Made by a program: the position numbers and the translations under genes. The notes below the pieces were generated by a model that did not search any database, was not told the origin of the DNA, and saw only the letters and a program-made list of their open reading frames with translations. Source: Devosia sp. 66-14 (lineage in GTDB: Bacteria > Pseudomonadota > Alphaproteobacteria > Rhizobiales > Devosiaceae). Taken from it: a DNA stretch of 62,025 nt. This document shows positions 18,070-26,754 of this stretch, one piece after another (the first letter of the stretch is position 1; every line of letters starts with the position of its first letter). Where the stretch lies: contig MKVB01000001.1 in the NCBI GenBank assembly GCA_001899085.1, positions 635,117 through 697,141 of the forward strand. The letters are read 5' to 3'.

Positions 18070-19062
18070 ATGCATCTCATCCAGTTCGAGGACGACAAGG
18101 GTGCACGCGCCGTCGGCGCCACCGAAGGCGGCGTCACCACCGTGGTCACCGGGGCCGGGAGCGTCTACGCGCTTGCCGCCGAGGCCGCCGAGCGCGGGCT
18201 GTCGCTGCGCGCCGTGGTGATCGAGAAGGGCCTCGGCGCAAAACTCGATCGCGAGGCGCTGGCCCGAGAGGGCCGCCTCCTCTCTCCGGTCGATCATCCC
18301 GATCCGTCGCACCTCTATGTCACCGGCACCGGCCTGACCCACCTGGGCTCCGCTTCCACCCGCGACGCCATGCACAAGTCGAACCAGCAGCAGGCCGAAG
18401 CGCCACTGACGGATTCGATGAAGATGTTCCGCATGGGCCTCGAGGGCGGCAAACCCGCCCCGGGCGAAATCGGCGTGCAGCCGGAATGGTTCTACAAGGG
18501 CAACGGCTACACCGTCGCCGCGCCGGGCCAGCCGATCCCGTCACCCGCCTTCGCCAAGGACGCCGGCGAGGAGCCGGAAATTGCCGGCATCTACTATATC
18601 GGCAAGGACGGCACGCCGTTCCGCCTCGGCTTCGCGCTGGGCAACGAGTTCTCCGACCATGTGACCGAGCGGGTGAACTACCTGTTCCTCGCCCATTCCA
18701 AGCTTCGCTTCTGCTCGTTCGGGCCGGAGCTGCGCGTCGGCGAGCTGCCGCGCAACGTCTCGGGCATGTCGCGAATCCTGCGGGCCGGCAAGGTCTTGTG
18801 GGAGAAGCCGTTCCTCTCGGGTGAGGACAATATGAGCCACACCATCGCCAACCTCGAGCACCACCACTTCAAGTACGATCTGTTCCGCCAGCCGGGCGAC
18901 ATCCATGTCCACATGTTCGGCACCGCGACCCTCAGCTTCGCCGACGGCATCAAGACCGAGCCGGGCGATGTATTCGAGATCGAGGAAAGCCAGTTCGGCC
19001 TGCCCCTCCGCAATGCCGTGTCCTGGAACGAGGATCGGCCGGTGACCGTGCGCCAGCTCTAG
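18070..19062 (+). CDS. GguC/AraD1-like fumarylacetoacetase-family protein
   Basis: 330 residues. The C-terminal two thirds has the FAH fold seen in 2-keto-3-deoxy sugar-acid-cleaving enzymes. The N-terminus MHLIQFEDDKGARAVG and the overall length fit the GguC/AraD1 group, named from the Agrobacterium sugar-transport gene gguC. The usual FAH metal-site acids are in the YYIGKDGTPFRLGFALGNEF region. GAGGGA lies 9 nt before ATG 18070; an ATG at 18061 is too close to it. Here the gene stands alone, not beside a sugar ABC transporter. Substrate probably a keto-deoxy sugar acid, unproven. Confidence 0.8.
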   Translation: MHLIQFEDDKGARAVGATEGGVTTVVTGAGSVYALAAEAAERGLSLRAVVIEKGLGAKLDREALAREGRLLSPVDHPDPSHLYVTGTGLTHLGSASTRDAMHKSNQQQAEAPLTDSMKMFRMGLEGGKPAPGEIGVQPEWFYKGNGYTVAAPGQPIPSPAFAKDAGEEPEIAGIYYIGKDGTPFRLGFALGNEFSDHVTERVNYLFLAHSKLRFCSFGPELRVGELPRNVSGMSRILRAGKVLWEKPFLSGEDNMSHTIANLEHHHFKYDLFRQPGDIHVHMFGTATLSFADGIKTEPGDVFEIEESQFGLPLRNAVSWNEDRPVTVRQL

Positions 19063-19088
19063 CAGCTGGTCAGTCCTGACGTTCTGCG

Positions 19089-19119
19089 AGCCGGGCCACG
19101 TGCCCGGCTTTTGCTTTTG
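19089..19119 (+). terminator. Rho-independent terminator after the GguC-like gene
   Basis: AGCCGGGC pairs with GCCCGGCT around a 5-nt loop, followed by TTGCTTTT, 27 bp past the stop. Confidence 0.75.
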
Positions 19120-19314
19120 GCCTTTTCCACAGCGCGCACATTTCGGCCCCTTCCTCGCCCCGATTGGCAGGCGAGGTTGCGCTGTTCCTCGCGCATTTGG
19201 CGCAAATCCGACCGATCGGCCTCAGCCGGGGTTAGCGCTCGCGCGAGACACTGCCGACGCGGTGCAAAGGGAGGCATTCGCGTCCACCACCACGTATTGC
19301 GAAAGGTACTCCCG

Positions 19315-21414
19315 ATGATCACCGTATCCGCCTCGACCTCCGCGGCCGAGCTGCAGGCCATTATCGACTCGGCCCCCGCAGGCGAAACCATCCTGATGGG
19401 CACCGGCACGTTCGAGTTCAACGAGACGATCGTCATCAATCGCGACGATATCACCGTCATGGGCACCGGCTCGGGCGCCACGACGATCGAGCTCGTCGGC
19501 AACGCCCGCGACGGCGGCGCCTTTCAGATCGGCGGCGTCATCGACGTCCCCAGTTACTCGGGTGCTTTTGCCCTGGATGAGCCGGCCGCGGAAGGCTCGC
19601 TCTATCTGCACCTCGCCGACGCCTCCGGCCTCGCAGCCGGCGACCACCTGTGGATCGAACTCGAGAACACGCCGGAATATCTGGACTCGATCGGCGACAC
19701 GGAGTGGCGTGAGGACAAGCCGTTGCGCACCTCGATGGTCGAGGTCGCCTCGGTCCATGGCAACACGGTGCGGCTGACCAACGGGCTCGCCTTCGATTTC
19801 TCCACCATTGCCTCGGTGCAGAAGATCGAGGTGGCCGAGAACGTGCGGCTCGGCGGCTTCACCGTGGAGTCCGGCCTCGCCGAACAGGATCCGGGTAGCT
19901 TCACCAACGTGTCGGCAGCGTTCGACCGCTCCAACGTCATCTCGCTCTCGGGCACCAGCCACGTAAAACTGTTCGACATCGCCATCGACAACGCCCCGTC
20001 CAACGGCTTCACCTTTGCCCAGTCGATCTTCCTCGACGCCTCGAACCTCACGGTCGATGGCGCCGTGAACAAGGGCGACGGCGGCAATGGCTACGCCTTC
20101 CAACTGAAGGCGCTCTATGACAGCCAGCTGGTCGGGCTCGAAGCCTTCGACACCCGCCACGCCGTGCTGTTCGCCAGTTGGACCAGCGAGGCCAACAACA
20201 CCATCCAGGTGCGCGAAACCAACCGCGACATCAACTTCCACGGCGGCGACGACCACGACAACATCGTCACCGTGCTGAGTTCGGAACGCACCGACCTCGA
20301 GGCCACCTACCTGTCGCCGACCCTGTTCGTGAACGACGAGGGCACCAGCTACGGCGCCCCCACCAATCCCCACGCCAACACCGTCACCTTCGACACCGTC
20401 AAGGGCACCAACAAGAGTGAGCTGCTGGTGGCCAATGACAGCGGCGTCGAGTTCCACGCCCGGGCCGGCGCCGACATCCTCGTCGGCGGCAATGGCAGCG
20501 ACCGGCTCTACGCCGAAAACGGCGACGACCTGGTGTACGCCTCCGGGGGCAACGACCTCATCGATGGCGGGCTCGGCACCGATGTGCTGGCCTATGCCGG
20601 CGACCGCGACGACTACACCCTGACGCGCGACCTCTCCGGCCGCTTCGTCGTCCACAAGGCCGGTGGCGGCTACGACATCGTCGGCGGCGTCGAGGCGTTC
20701 CGCTTTGCCGACGGCACCGTGGCGGCATCGACGCTCACCAACCTGCCGACCACCTATTTCGGCTCGGATGATGCCGACCGCATCACCGTCACTTCGGTCC
20801 ACGACGTGGTGCTGTCGGGCGCCGGCTACGACCGCATCGTCGCCTCGAGCAGCTACGTGCTGGGCGACGAGAACGAGGCGCTGGAGCTTGTCGGCGACCG
20901 GGCCATCAACGGCTTCGGCAACGCAGGCAACAACAGCTTCACCGGCAATGACGCGGCCAACGAGCTGTTCGGCTTTTCCGGCGACGATCGCTTCTTCGCC
21001 CGCGGCGGCAACGACTACCTGTCCGGCGGCGACGGCGACGATGCGCTCTACGGTCAGGCCGGCAACGATCGGCTGTTCGGCGGCGCCGGCGATGATCTGC
21101 TGAACGGTGGTTCGGGCGCCGACACCTTCGTGTTCTCGGCCGGCCGCGACACCGTCGAGGACTTTTCGCTCCGCTCCGGCGACCGGCTCGACACCGGACT
21201 CACCGGCTTCGCCTCGGCGGCAGCCTTCCTCGCGGCCTTCCGCGAGGCGGCGGCCAGCGGCGGCGACACTTTCGATACGCTCGGCATCGATGTCGATGGC
21301 AGCGGCTATCATGTCGAGATCCGCGTCGCCGATGCGCATGGCGATCCACTCGTCATGGCGCTGAACGGCGCGACGCTCGAATCCCTGTTGGCGTCGTCGG
21401 ACTGGATCGTCTGA
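19315..21414 (+). CDS. RTX-repeat exoprotein with beta-helix N-terminal region
   Basis: 699 residues from ATG 19315 (GAAAGG just upstream); no Sec signal, as expected for a type I substrate. Residues 1-330 resemble a pectate-lyase-like right-handed beta-helix (ETIVINRDDITVMGTGSGAT; later SHVKLFDIAIDN, SQLVGLEAFDTRHAVLF). Calcium-binding RTX nonapeptides (GGxGxDx-type) occur at about 382-430 (GADILVGGNGSDRLYAENG) and 535-617 (NDYLSGGDGDDALYGQAGND, FGGAGDDLLNGGSGAD), and the C-terminus is a hydrophobic type I signal region. The T1SS exporter genes follow. Possibly a polysaccharide-active enzyme or adhesin; catalytic residues are not recognisable. Confidence 0.87.
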   Translation: MITVSASTSAAELQAIIDSAPAGETILMGTGTFEFNETIVINRDDITVMGTGSGATTIELVGNARDGGAFQIGGVIDVPSYSGAFALDEPAAEGSLYLHLADASGLAAGDHLWIELENTPEYLDSIGDTEWREDKPLRTSMVEVASVHGNTVRLTNGLAFDFSTIASVQKIEVAENVRLGGFTVESGLAEQDPGSFTNVSAAFDRSNVISLSGTSHVKLFDIAIDNAPSNGFTFAQSIFLDASNLTVDGAVNKGDGGNGYAFQLKALYDSQLVGLEAFDTRHAVLFASWTSEANNTIQVRETNRDINFHGGDDHDNIVTVLSSERTDLEATYLSPTLFVNDEGTSYGAPTNPHANTVTFDTVKGTNKSELLVANDSGVEFHARAGADILVGGNGSDRLYAENGDDLVYASGGNDLIDGGLGTDVLAYAGDRDDYTLTRDLSGRFVVHKAGGGYDIVGGVEAFRFADGTVAASTLTNLPTTYFGSDDADRITVTSVHDVVLSGAGYDRIVASSSYVLGDENEALELVGDRAINGFGNAGNNSFTGNDAANELFGFSGDDRFFARGGNDYLSGGDGDDALYGQAGNDRLFGGAGDDLLNGGSGADTFVFSAGRDTVEDFSLRSGDRLDTGLTGFASAAAFLAAFREAAASGGDTFDTLGIDVDGSGYHVEIRVADAHGDPLVMALNGATLESLLASSDWIV

Positions 21415-21490
21415 CGATGCCCTCAATTTCGGCACGGGGGGACCCAAATACCTGTTGCTGAAAAATGCGGCACCAACCCCGCATAAACTA

Positions 21491-21523
21491 AACCCCGAAA
21501 CCTGAGCGTTTCGGGGTTTTTTC
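21491..21523 (+). terminator. Rho-independent terminator between RTX gene and exporter genes
   Basis: AACCCCGAAA pairs perfectly with TTTCGGGGTT around an 8-nt loop and is followed by TTTTC. It sits 76 bp past the RTX stop. Partial read-through would give more exoprotein than exporter. Confidence 0.88.
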
Positions 21524-21649
21524 TTGCCGACGGGATGCCGGGCCATGCCGTTCGAGCATGCCTGCTATCCAAGCTCGCCGGTTCAAGCAGGGCTCGGCTG
21601 AAACCAGACTCCGCCGCAGTCGCCCAACGGGCAGCGACGGAGTAGAGAC

Positions 21650-23368
21650 ATGTCGAACGGCGCCCGGCGCGAAAGCGCCGTCCGCGCCCTTCTGAGGCGC
21701 ACCGGCTTCCCGCTGCTGGCGCTTGGCGTCATGAGCCTCGCCACTAACCTCCTGGTGCTGACCGGCCCGCTGTTCATGCTGCAGGTCTACGATCGCGTGT
21801 TGGCCAGCCGCTCGGTGCCTACCCTCGTGGCGCTGTTCGTGCTGGTCGCCGGCACCTACGCCTTTCTCGCGCTGCTCGAACTGCTGCGCTCGCGCATGGC
21901 CGCGCGTTTCGCCGGAGCATTCGAAGCCTCGCTCGCCCCTGAGGTGTTTCGCGCCTCGCTGCGGACCGGGCTGGCCCCGCTCGGCCTGGCGCGGCCCGAT
22001 GCCGTGCGTGATCTCGATTCCATCCGCTCCTATCTCGCGGGTCCAGGTCCCCTGGCGCTGTTCGACCTGCCCTGGCTGCCGGTCTACCTGGCGATCGTCT
22101 TCCTGTTCCATCCGGCGCTCGGCTGGCTGGCGACCGGCGGTGCACTGGTGGCGACGATCCTCCTGGTGATCAACGAGCGCTTGTCCGGGCGGCCCATCGC
22201 TGAGGCGTCGGCAGCGATGGCGCTGCGCCAGTCGCTCGGTGACGATGCCCGCGCCAACGCCGAGCCGGTCTTCGCCATGGGCATGCAGGACGACGTCACC
22301 GCACGCTGGCGGGCGCGCTCGATGGCGCTGGCCGAGGTGCAGAGCCGGGGATCGGACGTCGGCGCGCTCTACACATCGGTAACCAAGTCGTTCCGCCTCC
22401 TGCTGCAATCGGCGGTGCTGGCCCTGGGCGCCTACCTCGCCATTCGCGGTGAACTGTCCGCCGGGTTGATGATCGCCGCCTCGATCGTCACCTCCCGGGC
22501 GTTGGCGCCCGTCGAACAGGTAGTGGCGCAATGGCGCGGGCTCACGGCTGCCCGCCAGGCGCTGCGGCGTACAGAGCAGCTGCTCGCAACCCAGCCATCG
22601 CCGGCCGCTCGCCTGAGCCTGCCCGATCCGCAATTCACTCTCGAAGTCCGCCACTTCGCCACCGGCCCGGACCTGCACAAGCCGCCTTTGGTGTCCGGCG
22701 TCGGCTTCGTCCTGGCGGCCGGTGAAGCCATGGGCGTGCTGGGCCTCTCCGGCTCGGGCAAGACCTCCCTTGCCCGCGGCCTCTGCGGCATCTGGCCGGT
22801 ATTGCAGGGGGAGGTTCGGCTCGATGGCTCCGAGCTCACCCATTTCGATCCCGTGCAGCTCGGCCGCCGCGTCGGCTACTTGCCGCAAAGCGTGGGGCTG
22901 TTCGATGGCACGGTGGCCGAGAACACCGCCCGCTTCCGCGCCGACGCCGACAGCGGCACCGTACTCGAGGCGGCGCGCCTTGCCGGCGTCCATGACCTGA
23001 TCACCAGCCTGCCCGATGGTTACGACACCCGCATCGGCTCGCGCGGCGTGGCGCTCTCGGCCGGCCAGCGCCAGCGCATCGGGCTGGCCCGCGCCCTCTA
23101 CGGCGATCCGTTCCTCTTGGTGCTGGACGAACCGAACGCCAACCTCGATTTCGCCGGCGACAACGCCCTCACCACCGCGCTCACCGCCGCCAAGGCGCGC
23201 GGCGCCGTGGTGATCGTCATTGCCCATCGCCCCAGCGCCATCGCGGTATGCGACAAGCTGATCTACCTGGTGAATGGGCGGCAGAGTGCCTTCGGCGCCA
23301 AGGAGGAGGTGCTGCGCCAGGTCACGGCCCCTGCCCCACGTATCGAAGGGGTGCGGATCAATGGCTGA
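21650..23368 (+). CDS. Type I secretion ABC permease/ATPase (PrtD-like)
   Basis: 572 residues. Inner-membrane ABC exporter half-transporter without a C39 peptidase domain, the PrtD/AprD arrangement used for RTX substrates. The membrane domain spans about 15-310 (LATNLLVLTGPLFMLQVYDR signature). The ATPase has Walker A GLSGSGKTSLARGL, Q-loop YLPQSVGLFDGTV, signature LSAGQRQRIGLARALYG, Walker B LLVLDEPNANLD and the H-switch AHRPS. It overlaps the adaptor gene by 8 bp, and the RTX gene upstream is the obvious cargo. Confidence 0.93.
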   Translation: MSNGARRESAVRALLRRTGFPLLALGVMSLATNLLVLTGPLFMLQVYDRVLASRSVPTLVALFVLVAGTYAFLALLELLRSRMAARFAGAFEASLAPEVFRASLRTGLAPLGLARPDAVRDLDSIRSYLAGPGPLALFDLPWLPVYLAIVFLFHPALGWLATGGALVATILLVINERLSGRPIAEASAAMALRQSLGDDARANAEPVFAMGMQDDVTARWRARSMALAEVQSRGSDVGALYTSVTKSFRLLLQSAVLALGAYLAIRGELSAGLMIAASIVTSRALAPVEQVVAQWRGLTAARQALRRTEQLLATQPSPAARLSLPDPQFTLEVRHFATGPDLHKPPLVSGVGFVLAAGEAMGVLGLSGSGKTSLARGLCGIWPVLQGEVRLDGSELTHFDPVQLGRRVGYLPQSVGLFDGTVAENTARFRADADSGTVLEAARLAGVHDLITSLPDGYDTRIGSRGVALSAGQRQRIGLARALYGDPFLLVLDEPNANLDFAGDNALTTALTAAKARGAVVIVIAHRPSAIAVCDKLIYLVNGRQSAFGAKEEVLRQVTAPAPRIEGVRING

Positions 23369-24659
23369 TCCGCTCGAGAGCCTCAGGCGGCACGCCATCG
23401 CCGGGCTTGGCGCCATCGCGCTGTTCATCGGCCTGCTCGGCGGCTGGGCCGGCACCACCGAGATCGCGGGTGCGGTGGTGGCGCAGGGCACCGTCGTGCC
23501 GCTCGAAGGCAGCAAACGCGTGCAGCACCCGGAAGGCGGCGTGGTCAGCGCCATCCTGGTCAAGGATGGCGATGCGGTCGCGGCCGGGCAATTGCTGCTG
23601 CGTCTCGACAGCACCACGGTGTCCGCCAATCTCGCGGTCATCGTCTCGCAGCTCAGCGCCGCATTTGCCCTCGAAGCCCGGCTCACCGCCGAGAGTATCG
23701 GTAACGACGAGCTGACGCTTCCGAGGAGCCTCGATGCCTGGCCGGACCGCGCGACGCTTGCCGGCCTGCTGGCTGCGCAGGAGCGCCTGCGCCAGAGCCG
23801 GGCCGAGGCGCAGGCCGGTCTTGCCGCGCAGTTGCAGGAACAGATCGGCCAGCTCGGCGAACAGATTTCCGGGCTCCAAGCCCAGGAGGCGGCGGTGCGG
23901 CAGCAGCGTGAAATCCTCGCCGGCGAAGTCGCCGATGCCCAAATCCTGTTCCGCGATGGCCTGATGGAAGCCAGCCGCCTCAACGCCTCGAGGCGCGAGC
24001 TGGCGCGGCTCGAGGGCGAGGCCGGCAACCTCTCCGCCGAGATCGCCTCGGCCCGCACCGCCATCGCCGGCAGCCGCGCCAAGATCGCCGAGAACACCGC
24101 TACCTTTCGCGCCGGCGTGCTGGAGGACCTGCGCGATGTCGGGCTTCAGATCGCCGAGTTGCTGCAGCAGAAGATCGCCGCCGAAGACCGCCTGGCAAAG
24201 CTCGAGATCCGCGCTCCCCAGGCCGGCATCGTGCACGAGTCGATCGTCCGTACCGTCGGCGGCGTGGTCGCGGCCGGCGAGACCTTGATGCAGGTCGTGC
24301 CGCATACCGACCGGCTGGCGCTCGAGGCACGGGTGTCGCCGCTCGACATCGACAAGCTGAACGTCGGCCAGCTTGCCGCGGTGCGATTGACCGGGCTCGA
24401 CGCCCGAACCACGCCCGAGCTGGTGGCGGCGGTCGATGCCATTTCCCCCGACCTGTCGCGCGATCCGGCGACGGGCGTCGCCTATTTCTCCATCCGCATG
24501 AAGCTGAGCGAAGCCGAACTCGCCCGCCTGCCCGAAGGCCAGCACGTCACTGCCGGCATGCCGGCCGAGGCATTCCTGCGCACCGCGGACCGGACGGTGC
24601 TGTCGTACCTGCTGGGGCCGCTGGCGGCACAGCTGAGTCATGCGTTCCGGGAGGATTAG
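23361..24659 (+). CDS. HlyD-family type I secretion periplasmic adaptor
   Basis: 432 residues. Membrane-fusion protein linking the ABC exporter to a TolC-type outer membrane channel. One N-terminal transmembrane helix (GLGAIALFIGLLGGWAGTT) is followed by a lipoyl half (GTVVPLEGSKRVQHPEGGVV), a long coiled-coil hairpin (QLQEQIGQLGEQISGLQAQE and onwards), the second lipoyl half (IRAPQAGIVHESIVRTVGG) and the beta-barrel region. Start ATG 23361 overlaps the exporter stop. No TolC gene is nearby, so the channel must be encoded elsewhere. Confidence 0.92.
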   Translation: MADPLESLRRHAIAGLGAIALFIGLLGGWAGTTEIAGAVVAQGTVVPLEGSKRVQHPEGGVVSAILVKDGDAVAAGQLLLRLDSTTVSANLAVIVSQLSAAFALEARLTAESIGNDELTLPRSLDAWPDRATLAGLLAAQERLRQSRAEAQAGLAAQLQEQIGQLGEQISGLQAQEAAVRQQREILAGEVADAQILFRDGLMEASRLNASRRELARLEGEAGNLSAEIASARTAIAGSRAKIAENTATFRAGVLEDLRDVGLQIAELLQQKIAAEDRLAKLEIRAPQAGIVHESIVRTVGGVVAAGETLMQVVPHTDRLALEARVSPLDIDKLNVGQLAAVRLTGLDARTTPELVAAVDAISPDLSRDPATGVAYFSIRMKLSEAELARLPEGQHVTAGMPAEAFLRTADRTVLSYLLGPLAAQLSHAFRED

Positions 24660-24682
24660 CGCCCGCAACAGGCGACGCTCTA

Positions 24683-24800
24683 CCCCACCAACCGACGTCA
24701 TCCCCGCGAAGGCGGGGATCCAGTGGGATCTTTCAGCGTCAGCAGGTGTTGCAGCATCCCACTAGGTTCCCGCCTTCGCGGGAATGACGCTGGTGGGTGG
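24683..24800. repeat. REP-like palindrome (family A, long-loop subtype), copy 1
   Basis: Left arm with GTCATCCCCGCGAAGGCGGG, right arm its near reverse complement (CCCGCCTTCGCGGGAATGAC), around the loop TTTCAGCGTCAGCAGGTGTT. A second copy with nearly the same loop is at 26593, on the other side of the aldo/keto reductase-HAD pair. Confidence 0.83.
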
Positions 24801-24919
24801 GGAACATCACAGCGAGGATAGCCCCGCAGCCCCCTTGCCCTAAACCCTTTGGCTGGTTTACCCCGTGCGACTGACATGTCAGTGTCCGCCGCCGTTCGGC
24901 CCAGGGAGTTTAGCGAGAA

Positions 24920-25951
24920 ATGAGCGCCACCAGTTTCAAGCAGCGCAAGGTTGGTCGGACCGGCCTCGAATTGACCGAACTCGGGCTTGGCGGCGCGACG
25001 CTCGCCGGCATCTTCACCGAGGTCCCCGACGAGCAGGCCCGCGCCACTGTCGGCGCCGCTCTCGATGCCGGCATCCGCTACTTCGATACTGCACCGCAAT
25101 ATGGCTATGGCCGCTCCGAACACCTGATGGGCGATGGCCTGCGCTTCCGTACCGAGGGCGTCGTTGTCTCCACCAAGGTCGGTCGCCTGCTGCGACCGGT
25201 GCAGTCCGAAGCCGAGCGCGACTATCCGCACAGCTGGGTCAAGCCGCTGCCGTTCGAGCAGGTCTACGATTACAGCTACTGGGGCGTGATGCGGTCCTAC
25301 GAGGCCAGCCTTGCCCGCCTCGGGCTGAGCAAGGTCGATATCCTCTATGTCCACGATATCGGCCTCGCCACCCACAGCGCCGAGCAGAACCCGATCTACT
25401 GGAAGCAGCTGGCCGAGGATGGCGGCTACAAGGCCCTCAAGGAGCTGAAGGCCACCGGCAAGGTCTCGGCCATCGGCCTTGGCGTCAACGAGTGGGAAGT
25501 GCTGATGGATGCCTTCGCCCTCGGCGACTGGGACGTGTTCCTGCTGGCCGGCCGCTACACCCTGCTCGAGCAGACCTCGCTCAGCCCGTTCCTCACCACC
25601 TGCCTCGAACGCGGCGCCTCGGTGGTCTGCGGCGGCCCGTTCAATGGCGGCGCCCTGATGGGTACCGGCACCTGGAACTACGCCAAGGCCCCCGAACACA
25701 TCATCAAGCGCGTCGCCGACCTCGAGGCGCTGTGCAAGGAATTCGGCGTGCCGCTCGGCGCCGCCGCCCTGCAGTTCCCGCTGGCGCACCAGGCGATCTG
25801 CAACATCCTCCCCGGCCCGAAATCGCCCGCCGAACTCAACGGCATCCTCGACTGGTGGAACGTCAGGATTCCCGACGCGCTGTGGGACGCGCTGGCCGAT
25901 CGCAAACTGGTGGCAACCGGCACGCCGCTGCCGAACGGGCGCACCGCCTGA
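24920..25951 (+). CDS. Aldo/keto reductase (D-threo-aldose 1-dehydrogenase-like)
   Basis: 343 residues. NAD(P)-dependent oxidoreductase of the AKR TIM-barrel fold, closest in feel to the L-fucose/D-threo-aldose 1-dehydrogenase and pyridoxal 4-dehydrogenase group. The tetrad is traceable: Asp in YFDTAPQYGYGRSE with the Tyr four or so residues on, Lys in VVSTKVGRLL, His in LYVHDIG. The C-terminal cofactor segment is NILPGPKSPAEL. The stop overlaps the start of the HAD gene (TGATG), so they form a two-gene operon. Likely substrate an aldose or related sugar. Confidence 0.85.
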   Translation: MSATSFKQRKVGRTGLELTELGLGGATLAGIFTEVPDEQARATVGAALDAGIRYFDTAPQYGYGRSEHLMGDGLRFRTEGVVVSTKVGRLLRPVQSEAERDYPHSWVKPLPFEQVYDYSYWGVMRSYEASLARLGLSKVDILYVHDIGLATHSAEQNPIYWKQLAEDGGYKALKELKATGKVSAIGLGVNEWEVLMDAFALGDWDVFLLAGRYTLLEQTSLSPFLTTCLERGASVVCGGPFNGGALMGTGTWNYAKAPEHIIKRVADLEALCKEFGVPLGAAALQFPLAHQAICNILPGPKSPAELNGILDWWNVRIPDALWDALADRKLVATGTPLPNGRTA

Positions 25952-26562
25952 TGGCTGGCAAGGTGCTGATGATGGACGTCGATGGCGTCCTCGTCAGCGG
26001 CCGGCCCTCCGACGGCCGGCATCTGTTTGCCGAACTGGAAGCAGATCTCGGTCTGTCGCCCGATCGGCTGAGGCAGACCTTCTTCACCCCGTTCTGGGAG
26101 GCGATCGTCACCGGCCGCGAAGGGCTGACCGAACGGCTGACGCCGGTGCTGGCCGAGATCGCGCCGAGAGTTTCGGCCGAGCGGCTGATCGCCTACTGGT
26201 TCGAGAACGACTCGCGCGTCGACCAGGCAGTGCTTTCGGCAGTGAAGCGCTACCGCGACCGCGGCCTGCCGGTGTTCCTCGCCACCAACCAGGAGCACCT
26301 GCGGGCCGACTACCTGATGCGGCAGGTCGGCCTCGGCGCCCATGTCGACGGCATCATCTATTCGGCCGCCCTCGGCCACCGGAAACCGTCCACCGAGTTC
26401 TTCGAGCGCGCCGCTGCCATCGCGGCTGCGGCGCCCGAGGACATCGTGCTGGTCGACGACACGCTGGCCAATGTCGAGGCGTCGCGACAAGCGGGCTGGA
26501 GCGCCGTGCACTGGACTGGTAACGGCAGCCTCGATGAGGAACTGGCGCGATATCTTGGGTGA
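25951..26562 (+). CDS. HAD-superfamily hydrolase
   Basis: 203 residues. Haloacid-dehalogenase-type phosphatase with all four motifs: MDVDGVLV (motif I, nucleophile Asp), FLATNQE (II), GHRKPSTEFF (III Lys) and VLVDDTLANVEASRQAGW (IV). The helical cap lies between I and II, similar to epoxide-hydrolase-N/HAD-IA proteins. It is translationally coupled to the aldo/keto reductase, suggesting the pair acts on a phosphorylated and free sugar or a related metabolite. Confidence 0.86.
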   Translation: MAGKVLMMDVDGVLVSGRPSDGRHLFAELEADLGLSPDRLRQTFFTPFWEAIVTGREGLTERLTPVLAEIAPRVSAERLIAYWFENDSRVDQAVLSAVKRYRDRGLPVFLATNQEHLRADYLMRQVGLGAHVDGIIYSAALGHRKPSTEFFERAAAIAAAAPEDIVLVDDTLANVEASRQAGWSAVHWTGNGSLDEELARYLG

Positions 26563-26592
26563 CGCGATTACGCTCGGTAATGGACCTCCCCA

Positions 26593-26701
26593 CGGCATCA
26601 TCCCCGCGAAGGCGGGGACCCAGTGGGATTTCTCAGCGTCAGCGGGTGCCGCAGCATCCCACTAGTTTCCCGCCTTCGCGGGAATGACGTCGGTGGTGGG
26701 T
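26593..26701. repeat. REP-like palindrome (family A, long-loop subtype), copy 2
   Basis: Arms with ATCATCCCCGCGAAGGCGGG and CCCGCCTTCGCGGGAATGAC around the loop TCTCAGCGTCAGCGGGTGCC. It differs from the copy at 24683 at only a few positions, including the loop, so the two are recent relatives. Confidence 0.83.
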
Positions 26702-26754
26702 GAGACGCAGTGTGCCTCCGCAGCCCTTCCGTCAGCCACAATGAACGAGCTGGC

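Noticed and set aside
19222-21546. 774-codon open frame on the minus strand
   Set aside because: Mirror of the RTX gene; low-complexity composition is due to the RTX repeat codons.
21488-24097. 869-codon open frame on the minus strand
   Set aside because: Opposite the type I secretion ABC and adaptor genes, whose products are unmistakable.
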